NCBI GenBank assembly: GCA_934215475.1
Contig: CAKPZY010000001.1
Span: 1-64,000 of the forward strand
Length of the DNA stretch: 64,000 nt
Direction: 5' to 3'
Source of the DNA: an uncultured Ligilactobacillus sp.
Lineage (GTDB): Bacteria; Bacillota; Bacilli; Lactobacillales; Lactobacillaceae
Part shown: positions 38,818-48,185 of the stretch, one piece after another
How positions within the stretch are numbered: position 1 is the first letter of the stretch
Layout: each line of letters starts with the position of its first letter
Made by a program: the position numbers and the translations under genes
The notes under the pieces: model-generated
Seen by the model: the letters and a program-made list of their open reading frames with translations, nothing else
Told to the model about the DNA's origin: nothing
Databases searched by the model: none

Positions 38818-39099
38818 CTATTTTTTATAACTAATAAATTTCTGATCATTCTGAAAAACAAACTGCACGCCTCGATAAATACTTAGTCCAGAAACTTCCT
38901 TAAAACGTTTATCTAGTTGTTTTTGAATCATTTTTGCCGGTTCTAGCTCGCTAAAAAGTCGATATTTGTGTAAAAAATCAACTCGCTTGATCCCGGCCCC
39001 ATAAAGTTTTTCAACTGCCTGATAAAAATCCACAGCTATAATAACATCTGTCACTGACCAATCAGGCAGCAAAGGGTATTCATAATTTTGTGAGTCCAC
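38818..39099 (-). CDS. UPF0223 family protein
   Basis: 93-residue protein of a small firmicute family with unknown function (YktA in Bacillus). The recognisable core is YEYPLLPDWSVTDVI, then DFYQAVEKLYGAG and EVSGLSIYRGV near the end. No motif suggests an activity. It lies 2 bases after the stop of the LDH-like gene and just before the IMPase-type gene, so the three form one transcript. Confidence 0.9.
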   Translation of the reverse strand: MDSQNYEYPLLPDWSVTDVIIAVDFYQAVEKLYGAGIKRVDFLHKYRLFSELEPAKMIQKQLDKRFKEVSGLSIYRGVQFVFQNDQKFISYKK

Positions 39100-39101
39100 T
39101 T

Positions 39102-40019
39102 CTATTTACCACCTGTCAATCCTTGAATTGAAGCTAAAACATCACCTTTAATAGCCGCAAGCTGTTGCTTTTCATTTTCAGAAAGTTTTATCCCCACCAT
39201 ACTTGAAACTCCTTGATTGGACAATAAGACCGGCTCACTTAAGGCAATCGTCTGGTCACCAAACTTAATTTGATGCGTCAGAGGCATGACTAGCCCAAAT
39301 CTAGAGAATAATGCGTCAAAAAGACGGTCCAAACTACCCAATACTGCCGGCAGTAAACTTTTAGCAGTCACTTTTTGCAGCTTATCATCGATCTCAGTGA
39401 GATAATCTTGTTTAAACAGACTATTTTCTTGGGCAACCAGTGATAGTAATGGGGCTCCGGCTATCAAACCCCTGCTCCAAGCAGGAACAGTCTGGTGGGC
39501 TGTACCTAAAACATCTACATGGACCTGAGTAACGTCGATCTTTAATATGCTGCTCAAAAGATTTTCAGCCAAAAGTGTTACTGGCAAGGTTCCTAACCCA
39601 AAGATAGAGCTTACAGGAAGACCAGAAAAATGAAGCGCAGAAAACACTTGCTCCTCACTGTGTTCACTTAAAAAACAGACCTTGCCAGAAAAATTATTTG
39701 CCATTGCTTGATTAATAATTAATTGAGTCCAGTGGATCTCTGCACGTAGAGCCGCATTTTCTTCAGGGTCCTTTTCAATTCTAGAAATTGGTTTGCCTAT
39801 CAGTAAAAGGTCGATATCTTCCCACTTAGGAGTATTTGTGGCTGTTAAGCTAAAATTTTTAGCCATCACGGCAGCAGACAAAATTTCTTGGACAAGCGCA
39901 GGAAACTCCACTTCTTGTTGGTACCAGGTGAATTTTATATCTTTGTCTTGCAAAATGTTATGCTGAATGATAGCTTCCATCAACAAGTCATTTCCACAAA
40001 GCAAAATATTTTTAGTCAT
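39102..40019 (-). CDS. LDH/MDH-fold protein with degenerate active site
   Basis: The second half tracks the lactate/malate dehydrogenase family: FSGLPVSSIFGLGTLPVTLL where LDH has SGFPKxRVIGxGTxLDTARF, and VDVLGTAHQTVPAWSRGLIA where LDH has GEHGDSxVPVWSxxxVAG. The catalytic His of GEHGD is not at its place (Thr173 aligns there, though His175 is near). The substrate-binding Arg of LDTAR is absent. The N-terminal GxGxxG dinucleotide loop is replaced by LLCGNDLLMEA. It is therefore probably not an active LDH. ATG at 40019 follows a run of G's; 305 residues. It heads an operon with the UPF0223 and IMPase-like genes. Confidence 0.75.
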   Translation of the reverse strand: MTKNILLCGNDLLMEAIIQHNILQDKDIKFTWYQQEVEFPALVQEILSAAVMAKNFSLTATNTPKWEDIDLLLIGKPISRIEKDPEENAALRAEIHWTQLIINQAMANNFSGKVCFLSEHSEEQVFSALHFSGLPVSSIFGLGTLPVTLLAENLLSSILKIDVTQVHVDVLGTAHQTVPAWSRGLIAGAPLLSLVAQENSLFKQDYLTEIDDKLQKVTAKSLLPAVLGSLDRLFDALFSRFGLVMPLTHQIKFGDQTIALSEPVLLSNQGVSSMVGIKLSENEKQQLAAIKGDVLASIQGLTGGK

Positions 40020-40316
40020 GTTCAAGCCCCCCCAAAAATTTAACACCGAACATTATGTATCCGTATTATTTTACCATAAAATTAGGGATGTTAATATTGT
40101 TTGTTACTTGTGTGGGTGTTGCTGATCTAAATCATGTTTCTGACCCAACGTGAGAGCAGATCTCAGGCATTTACATTGTGCCACGATACAACAAATTCGC
40201 ATGCAAAAGAAACAAACAGGAAGTTTAATGATATTCTGAGACGTAACAATTTCAAAAATAAGAAAGCAGACGGGCTGATCCCTCTGAAAGGATCTAAACT
40301 CCTTTATTATTATTTT
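40020..40316. other. Intergenic DNA between divergent LDH-like gene and def
   Basis: Should hold the LDH-like gene promoter; TTAACA and TAAAAT on the minus strand near 40065-40100 are 15 bases apart, too close to be convincing. I see no other gene or structure. Confidence 0.35.
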
Positions 40317-40346
40317 TTACAAGAAATGGTTAACTTATGCTAAAAT
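40317..40346 (+). promoter_or_regulatory. def promoter
   Basis: TTACAA (40317-40322), 18 bases, TAAAAT (40341-40346), with an extended -10 TG (ATGCTAAAAT). The 11-base string TATGCTAAAAT also occurs before rpoY. Confidence 0.5.
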
Positions 40347-40381
40347 AAAGTATAAAACTTTAATTTGGAGGCATTGTACAC

Positions 40382-40945
40382 GTGATTTTAATGGACGATA
40401 TTACTCGCGATGGCGCTCCTGTCCTGCGCAAAAGAGCCAAGGAACTGTCTTTTCCACTCTCTGAAGAGGAAATTCATATAGGCAAGAAAATGATGGAATA
40501 TTTAGAAGTGAGTCAAGATGAACAGAAGGCGCAAAAGTACCACTTACGGGCCGGAGTTGGTTTGGCTGCCCCTCAAGTAGGTGTTCCAAAGAGAATGGCT
40601 GCCGTGCTTGTTCCCAATGATAATGAAGAGGAAAGCGAACCTGTTTTTAAGCAGATCCTAGTCAATCCTACGATTTTAAGCGAGTCAGTTCAGGGAGCAG
40701 CCTTAGGCACAGGAGAAGGTTGTTTATCCGTCGACCAGGATGTACCAGGCTATGTATGGCGTCACGACCGGATCAAGCTGCGTTGGTATGACTTAGAAGG
40801 AAACAAGCATGTCGAGCGCTTAAAAGATTATCCAGCAATCGTAGTTCAACATGAATTTGATCATTTAAACGGGGTCTTGTTTTACGACCATATCAATAAA
40901 GAGGATCGTTTTAACACACCTGAGGGTGCTTTACTAATAAATTAA
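40382..40945 (+). CDS. def: Peptide deformylase
   Basis: Metalloenzyme that removes the formyl group from nascent proteins. The three motifs are GVGLAAPQ, EGCLSV and QHEFDHLNG, carrying the metal-binding Cys and two His. At 187 residues with an insertion after motif 1, it is the type 2 form of Gram-positives. GTG at 40382 lies 10 bases after GGAGG. ATG at 40391 is a possible alternative but is further from the site. It has its own promoter and terminator. Confidence 0.96.
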   Translation: MILMDDITRDGAPVLRKRAKELSFPLSEEEIHIGKKMMEYLEVSQDEQKAQKYHLRAGVGLAAPQVGVPKRMAAVLVPNDNEEESEPVFKQILVNPTILSESVQGAALGTGEGCLSVDQDVPGYVWRHDRIKLRWYDLEGNKHVERLKDYPAIVVQHEFDHLNGVLFYDHINKEDRFNTPEGALLIN

Positions 40946-40969
40946 GCTCATAGGATGCATAGTTTTTTC

Positions 40970-41006
40970 AAAAAGCTGGCAGCGGTTTTTACCGCGCCAG
41001 CTTTTT
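40970..41006. terminator. Bidirectional terminator between def and the membrane protein gene
   Basis: AAAAAGCTGGC and GCCAGCTTTTT enclose an inner GCGG/CCGC stem, giving a long GC-rich hairpin with A and T runs on either side, between convergent genes. Confidence 0.92.
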
Positions 41007-41008
41007 CC

Positions 41009-41500
41009 TTAATCTAGGTTTTCGAGTTTTCTAACATCATGCAAGTACTCCACAGTTGCTTCATTGATCAAAAAGGAGATCTCTATGTACAGCTTCCCCA
41101 CTCTTGACCACATGTCCGAAACTACAAAGGGATAATGACCCTGTATACCATTTTGATGACTTTTATCAGCATAGCCATTCAGCAACTCTGCTAATTTTTG
41201 CTTAATATCTATTACTTCACTCTTTTCCAAAAAACTGACTGGCACCTCATAACCATAAACGACCACATTCATGCCCCAGACTAAGGCCACAGGTGTCCCT
41301 ATCAAGTCATTAACTTTTATTTTCGAACCATTAAAGTTCTTTGTTTTAATTTTTTTCAAGTTTATTTTAACAGCCTGACTAACGATTTTTTCATAATTTT
41401 TTTGTTTAACGCTTAAAACGTGCCGGCGGACGACCCGCCAAACGATAAAAGCTGCTGCTACTGCAACTAATATGAATAATATAGAAATCAAGATCTTCAT
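41009..41500 (-). CDS. Unknown protein with one N-terminal membrane helix
   Basis: 163 residues. An N-terminal helix (MKILISILFILVAVAAAFIV) is followed by basic residues (WRVVRRHVL), so the rest should face the cytoplasm by the positive-inside rule. The soluble part has no motif I recognise. ATG at 41500 is preceded by ACGAGG; the longer frame begins in poorly coding sequence. It stands alone, convergent with def and divergent from rpoY. Confidence 0.75.
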   Translation of the reverse strand: MKILISILFILVAVAAAFIVWRVVRRHVLSVKQKNYEKIVSQAVKINLKKIKTKNFNGSKIKVNDLIGTPVALVWGMNVVVYGYEVPVSFLEKSEVIDIKQKLAELLNGYADKSHQNGIQGHYPFVVSDMWSRVGKLYIEISFLINEATVEYLHDVRKLENLD

Positions 41501-41763
41501 TCGCCAAACCTCGTCCTTTCCGTAACAATATATAAAACAGCAAAGAAGTATCATCACAACTTATTTTACCATAAACAGCCTTTATTCTCGCCATGACTAA
41601 CTGAGGATCATTATTTTCATTGAACTGCGATCGAGGCCCTTGCTTTTTTGCAGACTAAAAGTTATTGACATATACTCCAACATTATAAAGCACATAAAAA
41701 AATTTAATTCAAACTGGGAAATAACCGCTGATGAACAAACGGTGCAATTGCGCGGTTCTATAC
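41501..41763. other. Intergenic DNA between divergent membrane-protein gene and rpoY
   Basis: Contains an imperfect AACCGC/GCGGTT repeat (41723-41757) without a T-tract. No gene is seen; promoters for both flanking genes are expected. Confidence 0.35.
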
Positions 41764-41792
41764 TTGAACAACTTTCTATGCTAAAATAATAC
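41764..41792 (+). promoter_or_regulatory. rpoY-rnjA promoter
   Basis: TTGAAC (41764-41769), 17 bases, TAATAC (41787-41792). An overlapping extended -10 (TGCTAAAAT) is an alternative. Confidence 0.45.
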
Positions 41793-41885
41793 TAAATATC
41801 GGTTAAGCAACCATGTTCGGGATTTTTATTTTTGCGTTGCCATAATGCAAAACAGTTAGATTAAGTAAATAAAGGAGAATGAAAA

Positions 41886-42104
41886 ATGATTTTTAAAGTA
41901 TATTATCAACCTACTAAAAACGTCAGTCCACGACGAGAAAGAACAAAAAGCTTATATTTAGATGCTTCCTCTGAGGTTCAGGCTCGCTCTCTGGTTGAGG
42001 AACAAACGGAATACAACATCGAATATATTGAACAACTCGATGACGCTACGCTGGATTACGAACGGCAAAGCGAAAATTACCAATTAACGGAGTTTAATAA
42101 ATGA
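41886..42104 (+). CDS. rpoY: RNA polymerase epsilon subunit
   Basis: Small firmicute RNA polymerase subunit of 72 residues, with the family sequence [20 protein letters not shown] at the N-terminus and an acidic C-terminus. It binds the core enzyme near the jaw. Strong ribosome binding site AAAGGAG. Its stop overlaps the rnjA start (ATGA), the conserved firmicute pairing that led to its original name YkzG. Confidence 0.93.
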   Translation: MIFKVYYQPTKNVSPRRERTKSLYLDASSEVQARSLVEEQTEYNIEYIEQLDDATLDYERQSENYQLTEFNK

Positions 42105-43777
42105 AAAAGCTGAATGTCAAGAATAATGAAACAGCTGTTTTCGCGGTTGGTGGCTTGGATGAAATTGGAAAAAACACCTATGGGATCCAATTCCAAGACG
42201 AGATCATCTTGGTCGATGCGGGGATCAAATTCCCTGAAGATGAACTTTTAGGGGTCGACTACGTGATTCCAAACTATCAATATTTAGTGGCAAATAAACA
42301 AAAAATAAAAGCCCTTGTGATCACCCATGGTCATGAAGATCATATTGGCGGGATCCCTTATTTATTAAAACAAATCAACGTGCCAATATATGCAGGGCCC
42401 TTGGCCTTAGCGTTGATCAAAGGCAAGTTAGAAGAACATGGTTTGCTCAGAACTACAGAACTGCATGAACTCAAAGAAGATACTGTGATAAAATTCAGGA
42501 AAAGCAGCGTTTCTTTTTTCCGCACCACTCACTCTATTCCTGATACTTTAGGTGTGGCGGTCAAAACACCTTCAGGGACCATAGTAGTTACTGGTGATTA
42601 TAAATTTGATCTGACTCCTATTACCAACCAGCCGCCTAATTTACAGAGGATGGCCAGGTTAGGGGAAGAAGGAGTTTTGTGTTTACTGTCTGACAGCACT
42701 AATGCTGAGATCCCTAACTTTACTAAGTCAGAACGCTGGGTCGGCAAATCCATCCGCAGGATCTTTGAAAAAGTCGACGGACGTGTGATTTTTGCAACAT
42801 TCGCGTCAAATATCTCCCGGGTTCAACAAGCGGCAACTGCGGCTGTTAATCGAGGAAGAAAAATAGCGGTCTTCGGACGCAGTATGGAAGCTGCTATCGA
42901 AAATGGACGAGAATTGGGTTATTTGGATATTCCTGATGAAGCTTTAGTTGATGCACGTGCCATCAACCGCTTACCAGCTAATAAAATAATGATCTTATGT
43001 ACCGGTTCCCAAGGTGAACCAATGGCTGCTTTGAGTCGCATCGCTAATGGCACCCACCGCCAAGTTTCTATTCAACCCAATGATACCGTGGTCTTTTCCA
43101 GTTCCCCTATTCCGGGCAACACTTTAAGTGTTAACCACGTGATCAATGAACTAGAAGAGGCTGGTGCAACTGTCATTCATGGCAAAGTTAATAATATTCA
43201 TACTTCAGGACACGGCGGGCAAGAAGAACAAAAGTTAATGCTGCGCTTAATGAAGCCAAAATTCTTTGTTCCGGTTCACGGTGAATATCGCATGCTAAAA
43301 ATTCACACTGAATTAGCCGAGCGTTGTGATGTTCCAAAGAAGAACACATTCATCTTACAGAACGGTGATGTGCTGGCTTTGACGAAAGATTCTGCTCGGT
43401 TTGCCGGTCATTTCGATGCCAGCGATGTTTATGTTGACGGCTCAGGGGTTGGTGACATTGGTAATGTCGTTTTACGTGACAGACGAGCCCTTTCCAGAGA
43501 TGGGATAGTCGTCGTGGTAGCAACTATCAATATGCGAAAGAAAGCTATTTTGGCTGGTCCAGACTTGTTATCGCGTGGTTTTATATACATGCGTGAGTCA
43601 GGTGAATTGATCAGCAAAGGTCGTCGGTTATTAACTCGTTCTATCAAGCGCACCTTGAAGAACAAAAATGCCACCGAAGCTATGATCCGTCAAGCGGTCA
43701 CTTCAGATCTGCAGTCTTTTTTGTATGAACAAACTGAACGACACCCGATGATTTTACCGATGTTTGTCACCGTTTAA
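42101..43777 (+). CDS. rnjA: Ribonuclease J1
   Basis: Endo- and 5'-3' exoribonuclease central to mRNA decay and 16S maturation in firmicutes. The 558-residue protein has an intact metal site, HGHEDH at 76-81, the beta-CASP motifs ([16 protein letters not shown]) and the C-terminal domain. Its paralogue at 16400 lacks the last His of that motif. Translation is coupled to rpoY through ATGA. A terminator follows. Confidence 0.97.
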   Translation: MKKLNVKNNETAVFAVGGLDEIGKNTYGIQFQDEIILVDAGIKFPEDELLGVDYVIPNYQYLVANKQKIKALVITHGHEDHIGGIPYLLKQINVPIYAGPLALALIKGKLEEHGLLRTTELHELKEDTVIKFRKSSVSFFRTTHSIPDTLGVAVKTPSGTIVVTGDYKFDLTPITNQPPNLQRMARLGEEGVLCLLSDSTNAEIPNFTKSERWVGKSIRRIFEKVDGRVIFATFASNISRVQQAATAAVNRGRKIAVFGRSMEAAIENGRELGYLDIPDEALVDARAINRLPANKIMILCTGSQGEPMAALSRIANGTHRQVSIQPNDTVVFSSSPIPGNTLSVNHVINELEEAGATVIHGKVNNIHTSGHGGQEEQKLMLRLMKPKFFVPVHGEYRMLKIHTELAERCDVPKKNTFILQNGDVLALTKDSARFAGHFDASDVYVDGSGVGDIGNVVLRDRRALSRDGIVVVVATINMRKKAILAGPDLLSRGFIYMRESGELISKGRRLLTRSIKRTLKNKNATEAMIRQAVTSDLQSFLYEQTERHPMILPMFVTV

Positions 43778-43792
43778 CGTGTTTAACAGGAG

Positions 43793-43827
43793 ACCGGGGT
43801 TACCATTGGGTAAATCCCGGTTTTATT
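43793..43827 (+). terminator. Terminator of rpoY-rnjA
   Basis: ACCGGG(G)TTACC and GGTAA(AT)CCCGGT form a bulged GC-rich stem with a 4-base loop and a T-rich tail, 16 bases after the rnjA stop. Confidence 0.82.
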
Positions 43828-43865
43828 TGACTCTGGCGGGTAGCTAATAAATTATAAGGGGGTCA

Positions 43866-44846
43866 GTGAATTTGCGTTCATTTTTCATCATTGTTAACTG
43901 TCATGCCAATCATGGCAAATCCCAGAAAATTTGGGAGATGGTTAAAAACGAGTTACACACAAAGCAGATCGATTACTCTTTTAAGCTGACCCATCATCCT
44001 GGCGATGCACGCCAACTGTCGCGAACATTTACGGACCAATTGCCGATCAGAGAACAAACCAATTATGTGATCATGGTCGTCGGTGGGGATGGAACTTTAA
44101 ACGATGCTTTAAATGGGATCAAAGAAGCTAATAAAGCGGAGATCCCACTGTGCTTTATTCCTTCTGGAAATAATAACAGTTTTGCACGCGGAATTGGTTT
44201 AGCAAGAAACCCGCTTGCTGCCTTAAATCAAACTTTAAATGCTTCCGAACCATCCTTTTATGACGTTGGCTACTATCAAGAAATGACTCATAATACACAA
44301 GGCTATTTTCTCAATGATTTCAGTATGGGACAAGATGCTTATCTAGTCAGCATGCTCCATAATAAAAAATCATCCAAATTGTCTGAAAAATTGCACTTTT
44401 CTTTCTTTAGTTATATATTTGCCCTTTTTAAAGCTTATATGGATCAGGAAGCTTTTCCAGTGACACTTAGGATCGGGGAAAAATATGAATTTTTGCAGCA
44501 TTCATATATTGTCAACATCTCTAATCAACCTTTTTTTTCAGGAGAATTATTGTTTTCGCCCGTGGCAAATGTTACTGACCATCAATTAGATCTGATTGTA
44601 GTAGATAACATGAACTTCATTAAGTTCTTTCTCTTGGGAATCTTAGTTTATTTCAGAAAACAGTTAAAATTTCCGGGAATTCACCATTATAAAAATAAGG
44701 TCCTTCATGTAATAGTAAATTCTCTGGAATTTGGACAAATCGATGGTGAGCAGTTGCCTAATCAGTACTTTGACCTCTTTTTTAAATCCGTCAAGTACCC
44801 CTTTTGGATCGATGTTGAAAGCATTCCAGTCAAAGAACGTCATTAA
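43866..44846 (+). CDS. YegS/BmrU-type lipid kinase (diacylglycerol kinase family)
   Basis: Soluble lipid kinase with the DAGK catalytic fold. The nucleotide loop GGDGTLND is at about 76-83, followed by PSGNNNSFARGIGL, where most relatives have PxGTxNDFAR. That makes NNNSFAR a mild variant of the substrate/ATP loop. 326 residues, close to the family norm. GTG at 43866 follows AAGGGGG very closely; TTG at 43872 is better spaced and may be the true start. Substrate is probably diacylglycerol or undecaprenol. Confidence 0.88.
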   Translation: MNLRSFFIIVNCHANHGKSQKIWEMVKNELHTKQIDYSFKLTHHPGDARQLSRTFTDQLPIREQTNYVIMVVGGDGTLNDALNGIKEANKAEIPLCFIPSGNNNSFARGIGLARNPLAALNQTLNASEPSFYDVGYYQEMTHNTQGYFLNDFSMGQDAYLVSMLHNKKSSKLSEKLHFSFFSYIFALFKAYMDQEAFPVTLRIGEKYEFLQHSYIVNISNQPFFSGELLFSPVANVTDHQLDLIVVDNMNFIKFFLLGILVYFRKQLKFPGIHHYKNKVLHVIVNSLEFGQIDGEQLPNQYFDLFFKSVKYPFWIDVESIPVKERH

Positions 44847-44862
44847 ATTTAAATTGTAATAC

Positions 44863-44917
44863 AAAAATGCCCTGACTTTACAAAATCACGAATACTTTGT
44901 AAAGCCAGGGCATTTTT
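44863..44917. terminator. Bidirectional terminator between lipid kinase and recD2
   Basis: AAAAATGCCCTG/CAGGGCATTTTT with an inner CTTTACAAA-type stem forms a very long hairpin between convergent genes, with A and T runs at the ends. Confidence 0.92.
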
Positions 44918-44936
44918 GGATATTTATTGTGAAAAA

Positions 44937-47423
44937 TTACATAAAATCATTTGGTATCAGATCACCCATCCCAATCATTGGGTCGATTTTTTGAGATCTG
45001 ACCAATTGTGGTGTCAAAACTTTTCCGATCCCTGGTTCTTCTTGCGGGATACTTTTTCCATCAGGAACGCTTTTTGTTACATCACCTGAACCAGTTGTTA
45101 CCTCCATTTGATGCTGTTCTTTTTCTGGAAGAGACTCTTTGGCAGGTGAATTTTCTGAAACTCCCAGCTCAGTTTGCAGTCGTTGCTTGAGAGTGGTCAA
45201 CCGATTTTGAGAAACTTTGGTGACACTTTGCTGGAAAGATTCAATATCACCGACCAAGATCAATTTTTCTTTGGCCCGAGTTATTGCGGTATACAGGAGG
45301 TTTCGGGCAAACATTCTGGAAAACTGCTTGACCATAGGCAAAATGACAATTGGAAACTCACCACCTTGAGATTTGTGGATCGACAGGCAATAAGCCAAAG
45401 TCAAATTATTCCAATCCTTTTTCTCTACGGTAACTTCATTTTGTTCAAATGATACGGAGATACTATCCCGACCTTCGCTTTTCCCTTGACCGCCGACATC
45501 GATGGACACTACTCTTCCAATATCACCATTGTAAATATTTTTTTCAGGATCATTAACAAGTTGCAGCACCCTGTCACCAATTCTTGCACGTTGATTTCCT
45601 AACTGAATTTCTTTTTGCCGTGGATGTTTATGATTCATAATGCTTTGCAACAACTGATTCAAGTTATCGATACCAGCTGGCCCGCGATACATTGGTGCTA
45701 AAACTTGAATATCATCTTTAGAATTACCCTTACGCAAAGCAACTTTCACCACCTGGGCAATCACGTCTGGTACTTGCAAGGGACCACATGGTATAAATGA
45801 GCGATCACCTTGCTGCTCAGTAAAATCTGCTGGTAATTTGCCTTGATTAACAGCGTGAGCTAAAGAAATGATTGAGGAATACGCACCTTGCCGGTAGATG
45901 TGAGTTAATTCCTTTTTTGGTAGGACGTCGCTGGCCAATAAATCACCAAAAACTTGACCTGGGCCCACTGAAGGCAATTGATGCCGGTCGCCTACAAAGA
46001 TCACTTGCATATGGTCAGGAATACTTTTTAGAAGAACTTTCATTAGGTCAGTATCTACCATTGATGTTTCGTCTATGATCAGCAACTTTCCGTCTAATTC
46101 ATCTAAATCCTCTGGCAGCTCATCATCGTGGCCATTGATTCCCAACAAACGATGGATCGTACTAGCAGGCAAGCCAGTCATTTCGCTCATCCTTTTAGCT
46201 GCTCTACCAGTCGGCGCAGCCAGTAGGATCGGCAGATTTTTACTTTCCAAATCAATTTTATTTTCATAGGCATATAAGGCAACTAACCCATTGATGATCG
46301 TCGTTTTTCCGGTACCTGGTCCACCAGTTAAAAGGAGGATTTTTGAAGTCAACGCGCTGACTATTGCTTCTTTTTGAGCCGAATCATATTCAATATTCAT
46401 TTCATCTTCAACGTGGGCCAAATCAGCAGTTAATTTTTCTACACTAGTACTTTCCTCTTCATCATCAGATAGTAAACGCGCCATTTCTGTCGCAATATCC
46501 CATTCGCCATAATAATATTTCTTCAAATAAAAATTATTGTTCTCCGTTACTAATTTACGTTGTTGCGCTAATTTGACCATTTCATCAGCAATTTTATCAG
46601 GATCAATTTCCAAATTCCGTCCTTCTTCTAATAGCTGCTGTGCTTTTTGTAGTAAAATCTGACCGGGAATAAAGATATTTCCTTCAGACGAACCATATTC
46701 ATAAAGAACTTGAAAGATTGCCCCTCTCAAACGCCCGGCAGCATCTGAAGCAAATCCCAGTTGTTGCGCAATTTGATCAGCACGATAAAAGCCTATACCA
46801 TTGATATGAATGGACAGCTGATAAGGATCCTCATGAATAGTCTTAAGTGTATCTTCCTGGAAAAAAGCATAGATCCTCGCGGCCATATTACTGGAAAATC
46901 CCAAACTGTTTAAACCGATAATTGTCTGTTCTACACCTTGGTCAGCTTGTAAATTTTCTAGTAAACTAGATTTTTGTTTAGCACTCAACCCCAAATTTTG
47001 AGCTTGTTTTGGATCTTGCATTAAAATATTTACTGCATCTTGACCTAATTTTTTCACAATGTTTTGAGCTGTCTTTTTGCCGATCCCGGGAAATTGGCTA
47101 CTTGAAAGGTAGGTGATCAGGCCTTCCTTGGAAGTCGGTGTCTCAGTTTGATAATTTTCTGCTTGGAACTGTTGACCATATTTGGGATGTTTCACTAAAT
47201 GCCCTGTAAATCTATACTCTGTTTCCTCCCTAATATCAGCAAAGCTCCCCGTAACCGTAATGGTCTTTTCTGGCCACTCAAAATTCCTGTCTTTAATAGT
47301 TATCAGCAGCACTTTATAAAAATTTTCTGCTGATTGAAAAAAGATCTGGTTGACCTGCCCAACAATATACGCGGTACCATTCATCTGTTCTGTACTAAAC
47401 AGCTCCATATTTTGTTGTGCCAT
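44937..47423 (-). CDS. recD2: ATP-dependent RecD2-like DNA helicase
   Basis: 5'-3' superfamily 1B helicase acting in DNA repair and fork maintenance, found where RecBCD is missing. 828 residues. An N-terminal OB-like segment (GTAYIVGQVNQIFF) is followed by helix-hairpin-helix FPGIGKKTAQNIV at about 115, Walker A GGPGTGKTT, Walker B LLIIDETSMVD, and motif VI SIHKSQGGEFP continuing to YTAITRAKE. An unstructured tail follows. ATG at 47423 lies five bases after the stop of the TPR gene, so they are cotranscribed. Confidence 0.96.
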   Translation of the reverse strand: MAQQNMELFSTEQMNGTAYIVGQVNQIFFQSAENFYKVLLITIKDRNFEWPEKTITVTGSFADIREETEYRFTGHLVKHPKYGQQFQAENYQTETPTSKEGLITYLSSSQFPGIGKKTAQNIVKKLGQDAVNILMQDPKQAQNLGLSAKQKSSLLENLQADQGVEQTIIGLNSLGFSSNMAARIYAFFQEDTLKTIHEDPYQLSIHINGIGFYRADQIAQQLGFASDAAGRLRGAIFQVLYEYGSSEGNIFIPGQILLQKAQQLLEEGRNLEIDPDKIADEMVKLAQQRKLVTENNNFYLKKYYYGEWDIATEMARLLSDDEEESTSVEKLTADLAHVEDEMNIEYDSAQKEAIVSALTSKILLLTGGPGTGKTTIINGLVALYAYENKIDLESKNLPILLAAPTGRAAKRMSEMTGLPASTIHRLLGINGHDDELPEDLDELDGKLLIIDETSMVDTDLMKVLLKSIPDHMQVIFVGDRHQLPSVGPGQVFGDLLASDVLPKKELTHIYRQGAYSSIISLAHAVNQGKLPADFTEQQGDRSFIPCGPLQVPDVIAQVVKVALRKGNSKDDIQVLAPMYRGPAGIDNLNQLLQSIMNHKHPRQKEIQLGNQRARIGDRVLQLVNDPEKNIYNGDIGRVVSIDVGGQGKSEGRDSISVSFEQNEVTVEKKDWNNLTLAYCLSIHKSQGGEFPIVILPMVKQFSRMFARNLLYTAITRAKEKLILVGDIESFQQSVTKVSQNRLTTLKQRLQTELGVSENSPAKESLPEKEQHQMEVTTGSGDVTKSVPDGKSIPQEEPGIGKVLTPQLVRSQKIDPMIGMGDLIPNDFM

Positions 47424-47428
47424 AATTT

Positions 47429-48103
47429 TTACCCCTTAACATCCTTATCATGCTTGTCTTTAATCAGCGTAGCTATATCATTCAGACGCTTTTTGTTTTC
47501 AGCAAAATATTTTGGGTCAGTATTTTTGACCCGTTTAAAAAAAGTTGAGGCATCTTGGCCTTGGGTTAATGCAACAACTCCACGCTGAAAATTTACCCGG
47601 GCATTATTTTTCCCCAACGCTAGGGACCGATCATAGAATTTTTCTGCATTTTTCAAATCACCAAGTGCCAAAAAACTATCTCCTAGCAAAGCCTCAGCGG
47701 TTGGATCACTCGGGGAATTCTCGCTGACAGTCAATGCAAATGCTATTGCCTGACGATACTGTTTTTGTGCATAATAGCCCTGAGCGATCATCAGTAATGC
47801 ATCTGTCCGCAATTTTTGATCCTTGACTTGAGAAAACTGCTGGCGCGCCCGGTCATAGACCCCAGCAGAATAATAAACGTTTCCCAAACCGTAATGGAGT
47901 AATGCTTGCTTGGCAGGTTCTTTTTCAAAAACATTTAATCCTCTAAGAAACAACTCTTCTGCCTGTTCAAAACTGTGCATTTTAGTTAGCATACTACCCA
48001 AATCATAATACCTTTTAGGATCATACGGGTCTGCATCCAAAGCCTTGACCATTTTACTGGTGATCTGTGAATTTCTTCTTTGCAAATCTTTTCTTTCAGA
48101 CAA
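47429..48103 (-). CDS. Tetratricopeptide repeat protein
   Basis: A 224-residue helical protein built from TPR units (PYDPKRYYDLGSMLTKMHSF, then ALLHYGLGNVYYSAGVYDRA, then AEALLGDSFLALGDLKNAEK). It acts as a protein-protein scaffold. The start is TTG at 48103, with AGGAGG seven bases upstream; the earlier TTG at 48109 is only one base from that site. It is located directly before recD2, an arrangement seen in other lactobacilli and bacilli. A partner is not known. Confidence 0.88.
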   Translation of the reverse strand: MSERKDLQRRNSQITSKMVKALDADPYDPKRYYDLGSMLTKMHSFEQAEELFLRGLNVFEKEPAKQALLHYGLGNVYYSAGVYDRARQQFSQVKDQKLRTDALLMIAQGYYAQKQYRQAIAFALTVSENSPSDPTAEALLGDSFLALGDLKNAEKFYDRSLALGKNNARVNFQRGVVALTQGQDASTFFKRVKNTDPKYFAENKKRLNDIATLIKDKHDKDVKG

Positions 48104-48185
48104 GCTCAAACCTCCTGCAATGTAATAAAAATTATTGCTAAACCAATTCGATTACTTTCTCCATTTAACTGTTATTAGTCAGAAA

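Noticed and set aside
39102..40019. Active L-lactate dehydrogenase
   Set aside because: The catalytic His motif, the substrate Arg and the dinucleotide loop do not match.
40134..40343. 69-codon plus-strand frame before def
   Set aside because: No ribosome binding site, biased composition, and it runs into the def promoter.
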